The notes beneath the pieces were generated by a model. That model had not been told where the DNA came from, made no database searches, and saw nothing but the letters and a program-made list of their open reading frames with translations. Shown here piece after piece: positions 34,132 through 42,945 of a stretch of 64,000 nt of DNA. Both the position numbers and the translations under genes were made by a program. This stretch comes from Paracoccaceae bacterium (GTDB lineage: Bacteria; Pseudomonadota; Alphaproteobacteria; Rhodobacterales; Rhodobacteraceae): positions 147,869 to 211,868 of the forward strand of contig JAIXZY010000039.1 in NCBI GenBank assembly GCA_027489355.1, written 5' to 3'. Numbering within the stretch: position 1 is the first letter of the stretch; every line of letters starts with the position of its first letter.

Positions 34132-35784
34132 TCAGTCCTGGCTGCGGGCCACGACAACCACGGCCAGAAGCCCCACGGCCATGACCAGCAACGCAGCCGG
34201 GGCGGCTTCGGAGAGGCGCTCCAGGCTGGAAAGCTCGAACACACGGGTGGACAGCGTGTTGAAGTTGAACGGCCGCAACAGAAGCGTTGCAGGCAGTTCC
34301 TTCACGCAGTCGACGAAGACCACGAGAAGCGCCGTGAGGACCGAACCGCGCATCAGCGGCAGGTAGACCGACCGCAAGGTCCCGGTGGCCGACCGGCCCA
34401 GCGACCGCGCCGCCATCGAGAGCGATGGCGACACCCGGCCGAAGGCCGCGTCCACCGCGCCCTGGGCAATCCCGAAAAAGCGCACCAGGTAGGCCAGCCC
34501 CAGCGCTAAGGCGGTCCCGGTGATCAGCAGGCCCGGGTCCCAGCCGGTGAGCGCCAGCACCGTATCGGCCTGCCAGTGGTCAAGGACCGCGAGCGGCAGC
34601 AAAAGCCCCAGCGCCAGCACCGCCCCCGGCGCGGCATAGCCGATCAGCGTCATGGGCAAAAGCCACTGCGCCGCGCGCGAGCCCTTCATCCGCAGCGCGT
34701 AGACCAGGAAGATCGCCGCCCCGACCGTCGCCAGCGCCGCCAGCCCTCCGACGACCAGCGTGTTGACGAGGGCGTCCAGCAAGCCAGGGGCGAGCCAGCC
34801 TTCGGGCGCGGCGGCGGAGTGGACCAGCATCACCGAGACCGGCAACAGGAAGCCTCCGGCAAAAGGCACCAGGCAGAGCAGCGTGGCATACCACCGCTTG
34901 CGCCCGGCAATCGCCGTCGGTTCGTGCGGTTGCGAACCGCGGCCCAGCCGGTGGAACCGCGCCTTGCCGCGCCCTACCCGCTCCAGCCCGACCAGCATCA
35001 GGATCAGCACCAGGATGACCCCGGCAATCTGCGCCGCGCCCCCCGCGTTGCCGCCGTTGAGCCAGGTGGAAAACACGCCCGTGGTCAGCGTCTGCACACC
35101 GAAATGCAGGACCGTCCCGTAATCGGCCACCGTCTCCATCATCGCCAGCGCTACACCCGCCGCAATAGCCGGGCGGGCCAGGGGCCAGCCGATGCGCAGG
35201 AACATCCCCCAGGGACCGCAGCCAAGCGCGCGGGCGACTTCGTAGGCGCGGCCCGACTGCTCGCGGTAGGCGGAGCGGGCCAGCAGGTAGACGTATGGAT
35301 ACAGCGCGAAGGAGAGGACCAGGATCGCCATCGGCAGCGACCGCGTTTCGGGGAACCAGTAGTCACGCGCCGAGGTCCAGCCGAAGGTCGCCCGGAGGCC
35401 TGCCTGCACCGGCCCGGCATAATCCAGCAGATCGACCAGCGCGTAGGCCCCGACATAGGCCGGGATCGCCAGCGGAAACAGCAGCGCCTGGGACAGCCAG
35501 TCGCGGCCGGGAAAGCGGTACTGGCTGACCAGCCAGGCCGCGCCCGTTCCCATCGCCGCGGAAAGCACCGCCACCCCCGCCATCAACAGAAGCGTCGTCC
35601 CCAGATAGCGCGGCAGGACCGTGGCCATCAGGTGCGGCCAGATGTTCTCGGTCGGGTTCAGCGCGATCCAGGCGATCGAGACGATGGGCGCAAGCACCAC
35701 GGCCGCGATCAGCACCGCGCCCACGGTCCAGAAATCCGGCAGTGGCCAGGCCTTGCGGGCAAGTTGAGTGAAACGGTCGGACAT
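34132..35784 (-). CDS. iron(III)-type ABC transporter permease, fused two-domain (FbpB/SfuB-like)
   Basis: A 550-residue inner-membrane protein with about twelve helices in two homologous halves, each with an EAA-type loop (YEVARALGCGPWGMFLRIGWPLARP in the first, SLSMAARSLGRSATGTLRSVYLPLMRG in the second). This fused layout is typical of ferric-ion permeases of the FbpB/FutB group. Neither the binding protein nor the ATPase is adjacent, so the transporter is assembled from dispersed genes. It ends 42 bp from the tRNA-Thr gene. The ATG at 35784 is followed by a soluble N-terminus and the first helix at about residue 20. Confidence 0.85.
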   Translation of the reverse strand: MSDRFTQLARKAWPLPDFWTVGAVLIAAVVLAPIVSIAWIALNPTENIWPHLMATVLPRYLGTTLLLMAGVAVLSAAMGTGAAWLVSQYRFPGRDWLSQALLFPLAIPAYVGAYALVDLLDYAGPVQAGLRATFGWTSARDYWFPETRSLPMAILVLSFALYPYVYLLARSAYREQSGRAYEVARALGCGPWGMFLRIGWPLARPAIAAGVALAMMETVADYGTVLHFGVQTLTTGVFSTWLNGGNAGGAAQIAGVILVLILMLVGLERVGRGKARFHRLGRGSQPHEPTAIAGRKRWYATLLCLVPFAGGFLLPVSVMLVHSAAAPEGWLAPGLLDALVNTLVVGGLAALATVGAAIFLVYALRMKGSRAAQWLLPMTLIGYAAPGAVLALGLLLPLAVLDHWQADTVLALTGWDPGLLITGTALALGLAYLVRFFGIAQGAVDAAFGRVSPSLSMAARSLGRSATGTLRSVYLPLMRGSVLTALLVVFVDCVKELPATLLLRPFNFNTLSTRVFELSSLERLSEAAPAALLVMAVGLLAVVVVARSQD

Positions 35785-35879
35785 GCTGCAACCCGGTTAC
35801 AGGAAAGCGGTTTAACTGTCCAGAAAAGCCCGTATAGTCGCCCCGCCGGGCCGCGTGACGCCCGGGTTACGAAGCGGGC

Positions 35880-36755
35880 ATGATGCGCATTGTCTACCAC
35901 CTGGGTGTCCATTGCACCGACGAGGACCGGCTGGTCCGCTGCCTGCTGAAGAACCGCGCCGCCCTTGCCGAACAGGGTATCATCGTTCCCTCGCCCACCC
36001 GCTATCGCAAGCTTCTGCGCGATGCCGCGACCCAACTGCGCGGGGCGCGCGCCTCGGACGACACCGCGTCGATGATCCTGGACCAGATCGTCGATGACCC
36101 GGGTGCGGATCGGCTGATCCTGTCCTGGACCAGCTTCATGAGCTTTCCCGCCTATGTCGTCAGCGACCGGCTATACGCCCAGGGCGGCGAACGGCTGCAC
36201 GGCTTCACCCAGATCTTCCCCGACGCCGAGGCCGAGTTCCACATGGCGATCCGCAACCCGGCCTCGTTTCTGCCGGACCTGCGCAGCCGGGCGGAAAGCA
36301 AGGGACACGGCGACATCCTGCAGGGCGTCGATCCCCGGGGCCTGCGCTGGTCGGACACGATCCGCGCGATCAAGGAGTCCAACCCCGGCGTGCCAGTGAC
36401 GGTCTGGTGCGACGAGGACACGCCGCTGATCTGGACCGAGGTGCTTCAGGCGATCGCGGACCACGCGGCGGACACGCGTCTGGAGGACGACGACGAACTT
36501 CTGGCCGAATTGATGACCGAGACCGGATTTGCCCGGTACAAGACCTATTGCGCCGAGCATCCGCCGCAGTCCGTAGCGCAGCGGCGGCGCATCGTCACGG
36601 CCTTCCTGGAAAAGTTCGGACGGACCGACCGGCTGGAGGCCGAGGCCGGCGCCCCCGGCTGGTCCGAGGCTCTGGTAGAGGAGCTGACACAGTCCTACCT
36701 GCGCGACATCGACCGCATCGTCCGCATTCCGGGCGTGCGGCTGATCGAACCCTGA
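35880..36755 (+). CDS. hypothetical protein, possibly sulfotransferase-like
   Basis: A 291-residue soluble protein. The N-terminus MMRIVYHLGVHCTDEDRLVRCLLKNRAAL followed by GIIVPSPTRYRKLL resembles the beginning of sulfotransferase-like proteins, in which a phosphate-binding loop follows strand 1 (YHLGVHCTDED). The canonical loop residues are not clear, so the assignment is weak. There is no signal peptide or membrane helix. It converges exactly on gapR, with abutting stop codons. Confidence 0.6.
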   Translation: MMRIVYHLGVHCTDEDRLVRCLLKNRAALAEQGIIVPSPTRYRKLLRDAATQLRGARASDDTASMILDQIVDDPGADRLILSWTSFMSFPAYVVSDRLYAQGGERLHGFTQIFPDAEAEFHMAIRNPASFLPDLRSRAESKGHGDILQGVDPRGLRWSDTIRAIKESNPGVPVTVWCDEDTPLIWTEVLQAIADHAADTRLEDDDELLAELMTETGFARYKTYCAEHPPQSVAQRRRIVTAFLEKFGRTDRLEAEAGAPGWSEALVEELTQSYLRDIDRIVRIPGVRLIEP

Positions 36756-37010
36756 TCAGCTCATCCCCAGCGCGGCCTTGTAGACCTCAAGCACGGCTTC
36801 TTCCTCGGCGATCTCGTCCGGCTTGCGCTTGCGCAGCGCGATCACCTTGCGCATGACCTTGGTGTCGTAGCCCCGCCCCTTTGCCTCGGCCATCAGCTCT
36901 TTCTGCTGCTCGGTCACGTCCTTCTTCTCGGATTCGAGCTGTTCATAGCGTTCGATGAACTGGCGCAGCTCGTCGGCGGTGACGGCATAGGGATCGGTCG
37001 CGTCGGCCAT
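36756..37010 (-). CDS. gapR: GapR, DUF2312 nucleoid-associated protein
   Basis: An 84-residue protein matching DUF2312/GapR along its length: ADELRQFIERYEQLESEKKDV (N-terminal coiled coil), then AKGRGYDTKVMRKVIALRKRKPDE. In Caulobacter GapR encircles overtwisted DNA ahead of replication and transcription and stimulates topoisomerases. It is an alphaproteobacterial hallmark. It is a single gene, convergent with the hypothetical gene at 35880. Confidence 0.92.
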   Translation of the reverse strand: MADATDPYAVTADELRQFIERYEQLESEKKDVTEQQKELMAEAKGRGYDTKVMRKVIALRKRKPDEIAEEEAVLEVYKAALGMS

Positions 37011-37157
37011 TCGGGTCCTCGGGGTTATCGGGTGGTTCCGGGTTCCTACCCCGCCCGGCCCCGTGGGTTCAAGGCAGGATCGGCGAGGCTGCGGCGGATT
37101 GCTTGCGTGCGGGGGCCAGACCGGCTAGCTGGACCGCATCGGCCAGAGGAGAGCATC

Positions 37158-37373
37158 ATGCAGGCATTGATCTGGGCAGGCGCGGCGCTGACGCTTCTGG
37201 GACTCGCGGGCCTTGCCTACTGCATCCTGCGTGCGACGAAAGCCAAGCGGTCCGGCCTTGACGACGCCGCGATGCGGGCCGAACTGCAGCGCGTGGTCGC
37301 CATCAACCTTGGCGCGGTCGGCCTGTCGGCGCTTGGCCTTGCGGCGGTGGTGACAGGCATCCTTCTGGGCTGA
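37158..37373 (+). CDS. small membrane protein of unknown function
   Basis: A 71-residue protein with two transmembrane helices, about residues 4-24 (LIWAGAALTLLGLAGLAYCIL) and 48-69 (AINLGAVGLSALGLAAVVTGIL). A short basic loop (RATKAKRSG) and a helix containing MRAELQRVV join them. AGAGGAGAG precedes the ATG at 37158; the frame is open upstream but without codon or family support. I do not recognise a named family. Confidence 0.65.
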   Translation: MQALIWAGAALTLLGLAGLAYCILRATKAKRSGLDDAAMRAELQRVVAINLGAVGLSALGLAAVVTGILLG

Positions 37374-37408
37374 GCCTGTCCGCCCACCGGACGCTCAAAA
37401 CCGGACGC

Positions 37409-37603
37409 TCAAACCGGCATGTTGTCGAACCCGGCCTCGATCTCGGCATCGGTCGGCTGGTCCGGATGATCCCCCGGCATCAGCGCGGCCAGCGCGCGCA
37501 TCTCGGCCAGAAGCAGCTCAAGTCCCTGATGCTGCAGCTCGATGTTCGCGGCGAGGAGCTTTGCCTCGTCACGGATGAGGTCGGTGGGTTGTCGGGCGAT
37601 CAT
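37409..37603 (-). CDS. small hypothetical protein coupled to the DksA-like gene
   Basis: A 64-residue acidic, helix-prone protein (MIARQPTDLIRDEAKLLAAN at the start, ending AGFDNMPV). The ATG at 37603 overlaps the TGA stop of the upstream DksA-like gene by 4 bp, so it is translated with it. There is no signal peptide or membrane segment. Function unknown; a partner or modulator of the zinc-finger protein is possible. Confidence 0.6.
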   Translation of the reverse strand: MIARQPTDLIRDEAKLLAANIELQHQGLELLLAEMRALAALMPGDHPDQPTDAEIEAGFDNMPV

Positions 37604-37929
37604 GGCGCACAATTCCTGCAATGGGGGGTCCAGGGAAGAAGGTCCAGCCGTGCCTCGGCGATGGATTCGCCGCAGCGGACGCAGGTGCCGTAGCTGCCAT
37701 CGGCGATTCGGCCAAGAGCCGCGCGGATCTGGGTGATCTCGGCCAGGCCGGCATTGCCGGTGGCTTCCAGCACCTCATCACCCTCGCGTTCGGTCGCCAG
37801 CTCTTCCCAGTCGCGGTTCTGGTGCGAATCAAGCTCTTCCTCGATCGCTTCCAGCCGGACCCCAAGCTCGACGAGCCGCTTTTCCAGCGCGGCCTTGCGG
37901 GCGGCAATCTTCGACGTCTGAACTGGCAT
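37600..37929 (-). CDS. TraR/DksA-type C4 zinc-finger protein
   Basis: A 109-residue protein. A charged N-terminal coiled coil (residues about 8-60) precedes a C4 zinc finger, YGTCVRCGESIAEARL then HCRNC at the C-terminus. In DksA the coiled coil enters the RNA polymerase secondary channel. Here the family likeness is clear, but the length is shorter than DksA, closer to small DksA/TraR paralogues. The ATG at 37929 follows AAGAAGGAGGAATT. It overlaps the next small gene by 4 bp. Confidence 0.82.
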   Translation of the reverse strand: MPVQTSKIAARKAALEKRLVELGVRLEAIEEELDSHQNRDWEELATEREGDEVLEATGNAGLAEITQIRAALGRIADGSYGTCVRCGESIAEARLDLLPWTPHCRNCAP

Positions 37930-38074
37930 CAATTCCTCCTTCTTCTGAAGCCACCTTAGCCTGTGCCGGCACAGCCGACCTTGACCCAGGTCAACGGCTT
38001 TGCGCTTTCCGGGCGGGCTGGCTATGGTCGGCACGATTTCAGACCCGCGCTCCGGCGCGCATGTGGAGGAAGCC

Positions 38075-38500
38075 ATGGACATCCGCGCGATCACCCCCGA
38101 CTACGCCGTCTCGCCCCAGATCGAGCCGGGCGATCTGCCCGCAATCAAGGCGGCGGGCTATGTCACCGTGATCGACAACCGCCCCGACGCCGAAATCCCG
38201 CCGCATCTGCATACCGGGGAGATGCGCCGCGCGGCCGAGGCGCTGGGGCTGGTCTTTGTGGCAAACCCGGTGATCGGCGGGCAACTGACGATGGACAACG
38301 TGACAGCGCAGGGCGCGGCGATTACGGGTTCGGCCGGACCGGTCCTGGCCTACTGCGCCTCGGGCAACCGGTCGTCGATCGTCTGGGCGCTGGCCAATGC
38401 CGGAAAGCGTCCGACGGACGAGCTAATCGGCCTTCCCGCGGGTTTCGGCTATCAGCTTGAGCATCTGCGGCCGCAGATCGAGGCCTTGGCGAAGGGGTGA
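38075..38500 (+). CDS. TIGR01244-type sulfur transferase/phosphatase (BLH domain)
   Basis: A 141-residue protein of the beta-lactamase-hydrolase-like (DUF442/TIGR01244) family. The Cys-X5-Arg motif in VLAYCASGNRSS is the phosphate or persulfide site, preceded by VTVIDNRPDAEIPPHLHTGEM. In BigR/Blh systems this domain takes part in sulfide detoxification as a sulfur transferase; here it stands alone, without the metallo-hydrolase part. GTGGAGGAAGCC precedes the ATG. Confidence 0.85.
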   Translation: MDIRAITPDYAVSPQIEPGDLPAIKAAGYVTVIDNRPDAEIPPHLHTGEMRRAAEALGLVFVANPVIGGQLTMDNVTAQGAAITGSAGPVLAYCASGNRSSIVWALANAGKRPTDELIGLPAGFGYQLEHLRPQIEALAKG

Positions 38501-38503
38501 TCC

Positions 38504-39457
38504 CTAGCCGGCAGCGCGAAGTTCGGGCGGCGGGGCTTCGGTCGCCGCCGCCCGCTGCGGTGCAGGCGGAGCTGCGCTTGCCCGGACCATCACAGCCTCG
38601 TTCAATTTCAGCGCGCGCATTCCCCGGTGCTGGCCAAGCCTTGCTCCCGCCACGCGCCGCCCGTCGATCGTTTCCAGAGAAATCGCATCCAGCGCGGCCG
38701 AGGGCAGGACAAGCACCTCCCCGACCTGCAATGCCATGATCTGCCGCAACGGAAGCGTCAACCGTCCGATCACTGCATCCAGACGGCAGTCGGCCTGCAG
38801 GACCTGCGCCGACAGTGCGGCTGTGAACTGCGGCGCTTCAAGCTCTTCCTCGGCAGGAGCCATGAGAGGCGCCTGGCCCTTGCCGATGGCGGGCAGGACC
38901 AGGATAACCCGGCCCTCACGCCCGCCGCCGCCCAACGCCACCTCGGCCGACAGGACGCGATACTCCTCCTCCTCCAGCATGAGGCCGAGGGGACGCGCGT
39001 CTTCCAGGTAGCTTGCATAGCGGAAGCCGCCTGCCCAGATCAGGTCCGCCTCTTCGGCCAGGGCTTCGTCCAGACCGGCGAGCGCCCGGTCGATGACCCC
39101 CGCCACCATCGCCGCGTCGATCCGGCTGGCCTTGCGCGGCGGCGGCGTCTGGGACGAGATGCGGCCAAGGGTCTGCTTCTCGATGAAGGTCGCGGTCACC
39201 GTGGGCGCCAGCATAATCACCCCCAACCCGCCTTGCGGCCCGTCAAGCAGCCCGAGCAGTGCGAGGTCCGGGACCTGTTCCAGGATCTCGGCCAGGCTTT
39301 GCCGAGAGATGGAGAGGCTGCGGAATTCGAGGTCCAGCCCCATCGCGTCGCGCGCGGCCCGGGCCAGCGCCAGCCGCCAGCCCCGGTCAGCCCCCGGGGC
39401 GCCTTCCGCCTGAGCCGGGCGGGCGCGGTCGATCTTGCGGCGGATCACGTCGGTCAT
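38504..39457 (-). CDS. FliM/FliN-family flagellar motor switch protein
   Basis: A 317-residue protein with a C-terminal SpoA (FliN-type) domain (RLTLPLRQIMALQVGEVLVLP, then RVAGARLGQHRGMRALKL) and a FliM-like middle domain. The extreme N-terminus is short and lacks an obvious CheY-binding peptide. No other flagellar gene is in the window, so it is either a detached C-ring component or a paralogue. The ATG at 39457 is used; the longer frame starts with unrelated residues. A TTAACC half-site (a CtrA-like motif) lies about 50 bp upstream on the minus strand. Confidence 0.8.
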   Translation of the reverse strand: MTDVIRRKIDRARPAQAEGAPGADRGWRLALARAARDAMGLDLEFRSLSISRQSLAEILEQVPDLALLGLLDGPQGGLGVIMLAPTVTATFIEKQTLGRISSQTPPPRKASRIDAAMVAGVIDRALAGLDEALAEEADLIWAGGFRYASYLEDARPLGLMLEEEEYRVLSAEVALGGGGREGRVILVLPAIGKGQAPLMAPAEEELEAPQFTAALSAQVLQADCRLDAVIGRLTLPLRQIMALQVGEVLVLPSAALDAISLETIDGRRVAGARLGQHRGMRALKLNEAVMVRASAAPPAPQRAAATEAPPPELRAAG

Positions 39458-39522
39458 TGCCTGTCCCCTCGGACACAACTCTAGCGCGGCCTTCCCTACC
39501 AAAGGGTTAAGACCCTCGGGCC

Positions 39523-42207
39523 TCAGGCTGCCAGCCGCTCCAGCCGCAATGGCACGGTCACCCGGAACGCCGCGCCGCGCTGGCCGGGCAGATAGGCAAC
39601 CGAGCCACCGAGGTTGGTCATGATCTCGCGGCAGATCGCCAATCCCAGCCCCGCGCCGCCGGCCCGGTTGGCATCGGTCAGGCGCGCGAATTTCTCGAAG
39701 ATCAGCGCCTGGCTTTCCTTGGGAATGCCCTTGCCGTTGTCGATGAAGTCCACTGTCACCCGCCCCGACCGCTGGAGGACCACGATCCGCAGTTCCGCCC
39801 GCGGCGCATCGCAGTATTTCCGCGCGTTCGAGATCAGGTTGATGAAGACCTGGGTCAGCCGGTCGGCGTCGGTCCGCAGGTAGATCGCCTCGGCCGGAAG
39901 GTCGCGGACGACCTGAAAGTCCCGGTCGGGCCGGGTCTGGCGCGCGGCGGTCAGTGCGGTGTCGATCATGCCCTGCAAGCTGGCGAGGCCCAGGTTCAGC
40001 TGCACCGCGCCGTTCTCCAGCACCGAGAGGTCCAGGAGATCGTCCAGAAGACGGGTAAGCCGCTTCGCCTCGTCATGGATGATCCGGCCATAGCGCATCA
40101 CCGCCTCGGCCGGCAGGTCCCCCTCGGTCAGGATTTCCGAGAACGCCCGGATCGAGGTCATGGGCGTGCGCAATTCGTGGCTGATCTGGGACAGGAAGGC
40201 GTCCTTCTGCAAGGACAGCTGGGTCAGCTTCTCGTTCGCCTCTCGCAGCGCGCCCGCCGTGCGGGTCAGTTCCGCCTCGCGCGCTTCAAGACGCGCCGAG
40301 TATTCCAGAATCTGCGCCGATTCGCTGGCCACGGCCATCAGGTCCTCGACCGTCACGGTGGCCCGCCCGACCAGCTGGCTGATCATGGCATGCGCCGTCG
40401 CCGCGCCGACCGAGCCGGAGAGCCGCGCCTCGAGCTGATCGAGGAAGGCGGGCGTCGGATCGGGCAGGAAGACCTCCTTCCCCTGTGCGCGGGCGGCCGA
40501 CTGGAAAAGGCTGAGCGCCGTCTCCTCGCCCAGGATGCGCTGCGCCATGCCCAGAAGCGCCTCGGGCTCGGCCCGGCCCCGCGCCCAGCGTTGCGGGCCG
40601 ACGGCACCCTCGAAGATGTTGACGAAAGCCGCCCCCTGCAGCCGTTCGACCGGGCCGGGGAAGGTGAAAAGCGACCCCAGGCAGAAGGCGAGCACGTTCA
40701 ACGCCATCGACCAGAACAGCGCATGGATGATCGGGTCCATCGCCTGTGTGCCGAAGAGAGCATGCGGCCGCAGCCAGCCCAGGCCGAAAAGCCCGTCGGC
40801 GAAGACCGTTTCGGGCAGGACGGCGCCCGGTCCGAAGGAGGGAAGGAACGAGGTATAGGCCCAGACCGTCAGGCCGGTGACCAGCCCAAGGATCGCGCCG
40901 GTCCGCGTCGCCCCGCGCCAGAAGATGCCGCCCAGCATCGCCGGCAGCACTTGCGCGACGCCCAGGAAGGCGATCAGCCCGATCGAGGCCAGCGCCGCCG
41001 ATCCGCCCGACAGCTGGTAGTAGCCGTACCCGAGCGCAAGGACCGCCGCGATCGCCAGCCGCCGCGCCATCAGTACGACCGAGCGCAGGTCGTCCTCCTC
41101 GGCCGCTCCGGGGCGCAAGCGCAGCCAGAGCGGGATCATCACGTGGTTCGAGATCATCGTCGCCAGCGCGATCGATTCCACGATCACCATCGACGTGGCC
41201 GATGAAAACCCGCCCAGAAACGCCAGCATCGCCAGGGCCGCCTGCCCTTCGGCCAGGGGAAGGGTCAGGACGAACATGTCGGGATTGGCCCCGGCGGGCA
41301 TCCTTTCCAGACCGACCACGGCGATGGGGACAATGAAGAGGCTCATCCCCAGCAGATACAGCGGAAAGGCCCAGCTGGCGCGGGCAAGGTGGCCCTCGTC
41401 CTCGTTCTCGACCACCATGACCTGAAACATCCGCGGCAGCGTGATCACGGCGGCGGCAGAAAGGAGGATCAGCCCCGTCCAGCGCCCCGGCTGCACCTGC
41501 CAGGCCGCGAGGTCGGCCGCGTCGATCCGCGCGATCACGTCGGCCACGCCTCCCGCGATGCCCCAGACGACGAAGCTGCCCACCGCCAGCAGGGCCACCA
41601 GCTTCACCACCGCCTCGACCGCGATTGCGGTGACGATCCCGTGGTGCTGTTCCCGCGCATCCAGGTTGCGGGTGCCGAAGAGGATGGTGAAGAGCGCCAG
41701 CCCCACGGCCACCCAGACCGCGATCTGCCCCGCCTCAAGCGGGCGCGAGCCATCGGGCGCGGCGCTGGCGAAGACGCCGAAGGACAGGACCACCGATTGC
41801 AGCTGGAGCGCGATATAGGGGGTCGCGGCCACCACGGCCAGCATCGTCACGATCACCCCCAGCGTGTTCGACTTGCCGTAGCGCGACGAGATCAGATCGG
41901 CGACCGAGGTCACATGGTGCTGCCGCCCGATCCGAACCAGCTTGCGCAGAAGCCACCACCAGCCGACGAAGACCAGGGTTGGACCGAAGTAGATCGTCAG
42001 GAACTCCAGCCCCGACCGGGCGGCGTAGCCCACCGCACCGTAAAAGGTCCAGGCCGTGCAGTAGATCGACAGCGACAGCGTGTAGACCAGCGGCGAGCGC
42101 AGCCAGCCGAGCCGCCTGCGGTCCGCCCGACGCTCGACCAGGAAGGCCACGGTGAAAAGGAATGCAACGTACAGGAAGCAGGCCAGGACCAGAAGGTTGA
42201 ACGGCAC
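39523..42207 (-). CDS. sodium:solute symporter-sensor histidine kinase fusion (CbrA-like)
   Basis: The 894-residue protein has an SSS-type transporter domain with about thirteen helices (residues 1 to about 510, for example SLSIYCTAWTFYGAVGYAAR and ATSMVIVESIALATM). A linker around 575-640 ends in a coiled coil, followed by HisKA (SQISHELRTPMTSIRAF) and HATPase_c (NLISNARKY, DNGKGI, GAGLGLAI). There is no PAS domain and no receiver. Start is GTG at 42207, one base after the stop of the small membrane protein. Such kinases couple nutrient binding or transport to signalling. The operon's receiver-only protein is the likely partner. Confidence 0.9.
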   Translation of the reverse strand: MPFNLLVLACFLYVAFLFTVAFLVERRADRRRLGWLRSPLVYTLSLSIYCTAWTFYGAVGYAARSGLEFLTIYFGPTLVFVGWWWLLRKLVRIGRQHHVTSVADLISSRYGKSNTLGVIVTMLAVVAATPYIALQLQSVVLSFGVFASAAPDGSRPLEAGQIAVWVAVGLALFTILFGTRNLDAREQHHGIVTAIAVEAVVKLVALLAVGSFVVWGIAGGVADVIARIDAADLAAWQVQPGRWTGLILLSAAAVITLPRMFQVMVVENEDEGHLARASWAFPLYLLGMSLFIVPIAVVGLERMPAGANPDMFVLTLPLAEGQAALAMLAFLGGFSSATSMVIVESIALATMISNHVMIPLWLRLRPGAAEEDDLRSVVLMARRLAIAAVLALGYGYYQLSGGSAALASIGLIAFLGVAQVLPAMLGGIFWRGATRTGAILGLVTGLTVWAYTSFLPSFGPGAVLPETVFADGLFGLGWLRPHALFGTQAMDPIIHALFWSMALNVLAFCLGSLFTFPGPVERLQGAAFVNIFEGAVGPQRWARGRAEPEALLGMAQRILGEETALSLFQSAARAQGKEVFLPDPTPAFLDQLEARLSGSVGAATAHAMISQLVGRATVTVEDLMAVASESAQILEYSARLEAREAELTRTAGALREANEKLTQLSLQKDAFLSQISHELRTPMTSIRAFSEILTEGDLPAEAVMRYGRIIHDEAKRLTRLLDDLLDLSVLENGAVQLNLGLASLQGMIDTALTAARQTRPDRDFQVVRDLPAEAIYLRTDADRLTQVFINLISNARKYCDAPRAELRIVVLQRSGRVTVDFIDNGKGIPKESQALIFEKFARLTDANRAGGAGLGLAICREIMTNLGGSVAYLPGQRGAAFRVTVPLRLERLAA

Positions 42208-42208
42208 C

Positions 42209-42469
42209 TCAGTCCTCCTCGTCGTCCGCGCCCTCGCCGCCGCGCAAGCCAGGGGCGAAGGCCGCGGCAAGGACGATCAGGACCAGCCAGACCGAGAAGA
42301 AGTAGACCACGTCGCCCGAGGTCAGCGCCATGCGCGACCCAGGCGTCCAGAGAAGCGGGAGGAGCAGGAGGAACGCCCCTAGCACCGGCAGCAGCCGCGC
42401 GGCATCGCGCAGGCGGCGACGGCGGTAGGGCGCGCGGGCCAGGAACAGGGGCCGCTTCGGCCGGCGCAT
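42209..42469 (-). CDS. small two-helix membrane protein in the symporter-kinase operon
   Basis: An 86-residue protein with an Arg-rich N-terminus, two helices (about residues 24-40 LLPVLGAFLLLLPLLW and 52-72 GDVVYFFSVWLVLIVLAAAF) and an acidic tail GGEGADDEED. Layout and position resemble the small subunit found with SSS-type symporters (DUF4212-like), though I cannot confirm homology. Its ATG overlaps the response regulator stop (TGATG), and its stop is 1 bp before the GTG of the symporter-kinase, so all three are coupled. Confidence 0.75.
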   Translation of the reverse strand: MRRPKRPLFLARAPYRRRRLRDAARLLPVLGAFLLLLPLLWTPGSRMALTSGDVVYFFSVWLVLIVLAAAFAPGLRGGEGADDEED

Positions 42470-42846
42470 CACGGTGCCTGTCGCGGCTGGCCCAGCATGG
42501 TGCGGACCTCGGCAATGATCTCGGCGTTCGAGAAGGGCTTGGTCATGAACCGGTCCGCCCCGGCCGCCTCGGCCATCTCGCGATCGCGCCCGCGGGCGGT
42601 CAGCATCATCACCGGCAGGTTGCGGCTTTCGGGGTCGGCGCGGACGGCCGTCAGCACCTCGAGCCCGGACATGCCGGGCAGCATGTGGTCGAGGATCACC
42701 AGGTCCGGCGGGTCCTGCCGCAAGAGCACAAGCGCCGCCGCACCCTCGGCCGCGTGGCTGACCCGAAGCCCGTCGCGGGTCAGCAGGAACCGGATCGCCT
42801 CGGCGATGTTCGGCTCGTCCTCGATGAGCAGCACATGCTGTGCCAC
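42469..42846 (-). CDS. single-domain response regulator
   Basis: A 125-residue CheY-like receiver without output domain. The acidic pair is in LLIEDEPN, the phospho-Asp in DLVILDHMLPGMSG, the Thr in MLTAR and the Lys in FMTKPF. It is the first gene of the operon with the small membrane protein and the SSS-histidine kinase. With no DNA-binding domain it must act by protein contact, or as a phosphate sink or relay. Confidence 0.92.
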   Translation of the reverse strand: MAQHVLLIEDEPNIAEAIRFLLTRDGLRVSHAAEGAAALVLLRQDPPDLVILDHMLPGMSGLEVLTAVRADPESRNLPVMMLTARGRDREMAEAAGADRFMTKPFSNAEIIAEVRTMLGQPRQAP

Positions 42847-42945
42847 GGTTCCCCCCTGGGGTCTTGCGCCCCTTCCCGTCCACTATCGGCGCAAAGGGGG
42901 GCGGCTGTCAAAGACTTGCCGGGCAGCGCGCCACCCGGCCCGGTG

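Noticed and set aside
38504..39457. Part of a flagellar operon.
   Set aside because: Neighbours are a sulfur transferase-like gene and a sensor kinase; no other flagellar gene is in the window.
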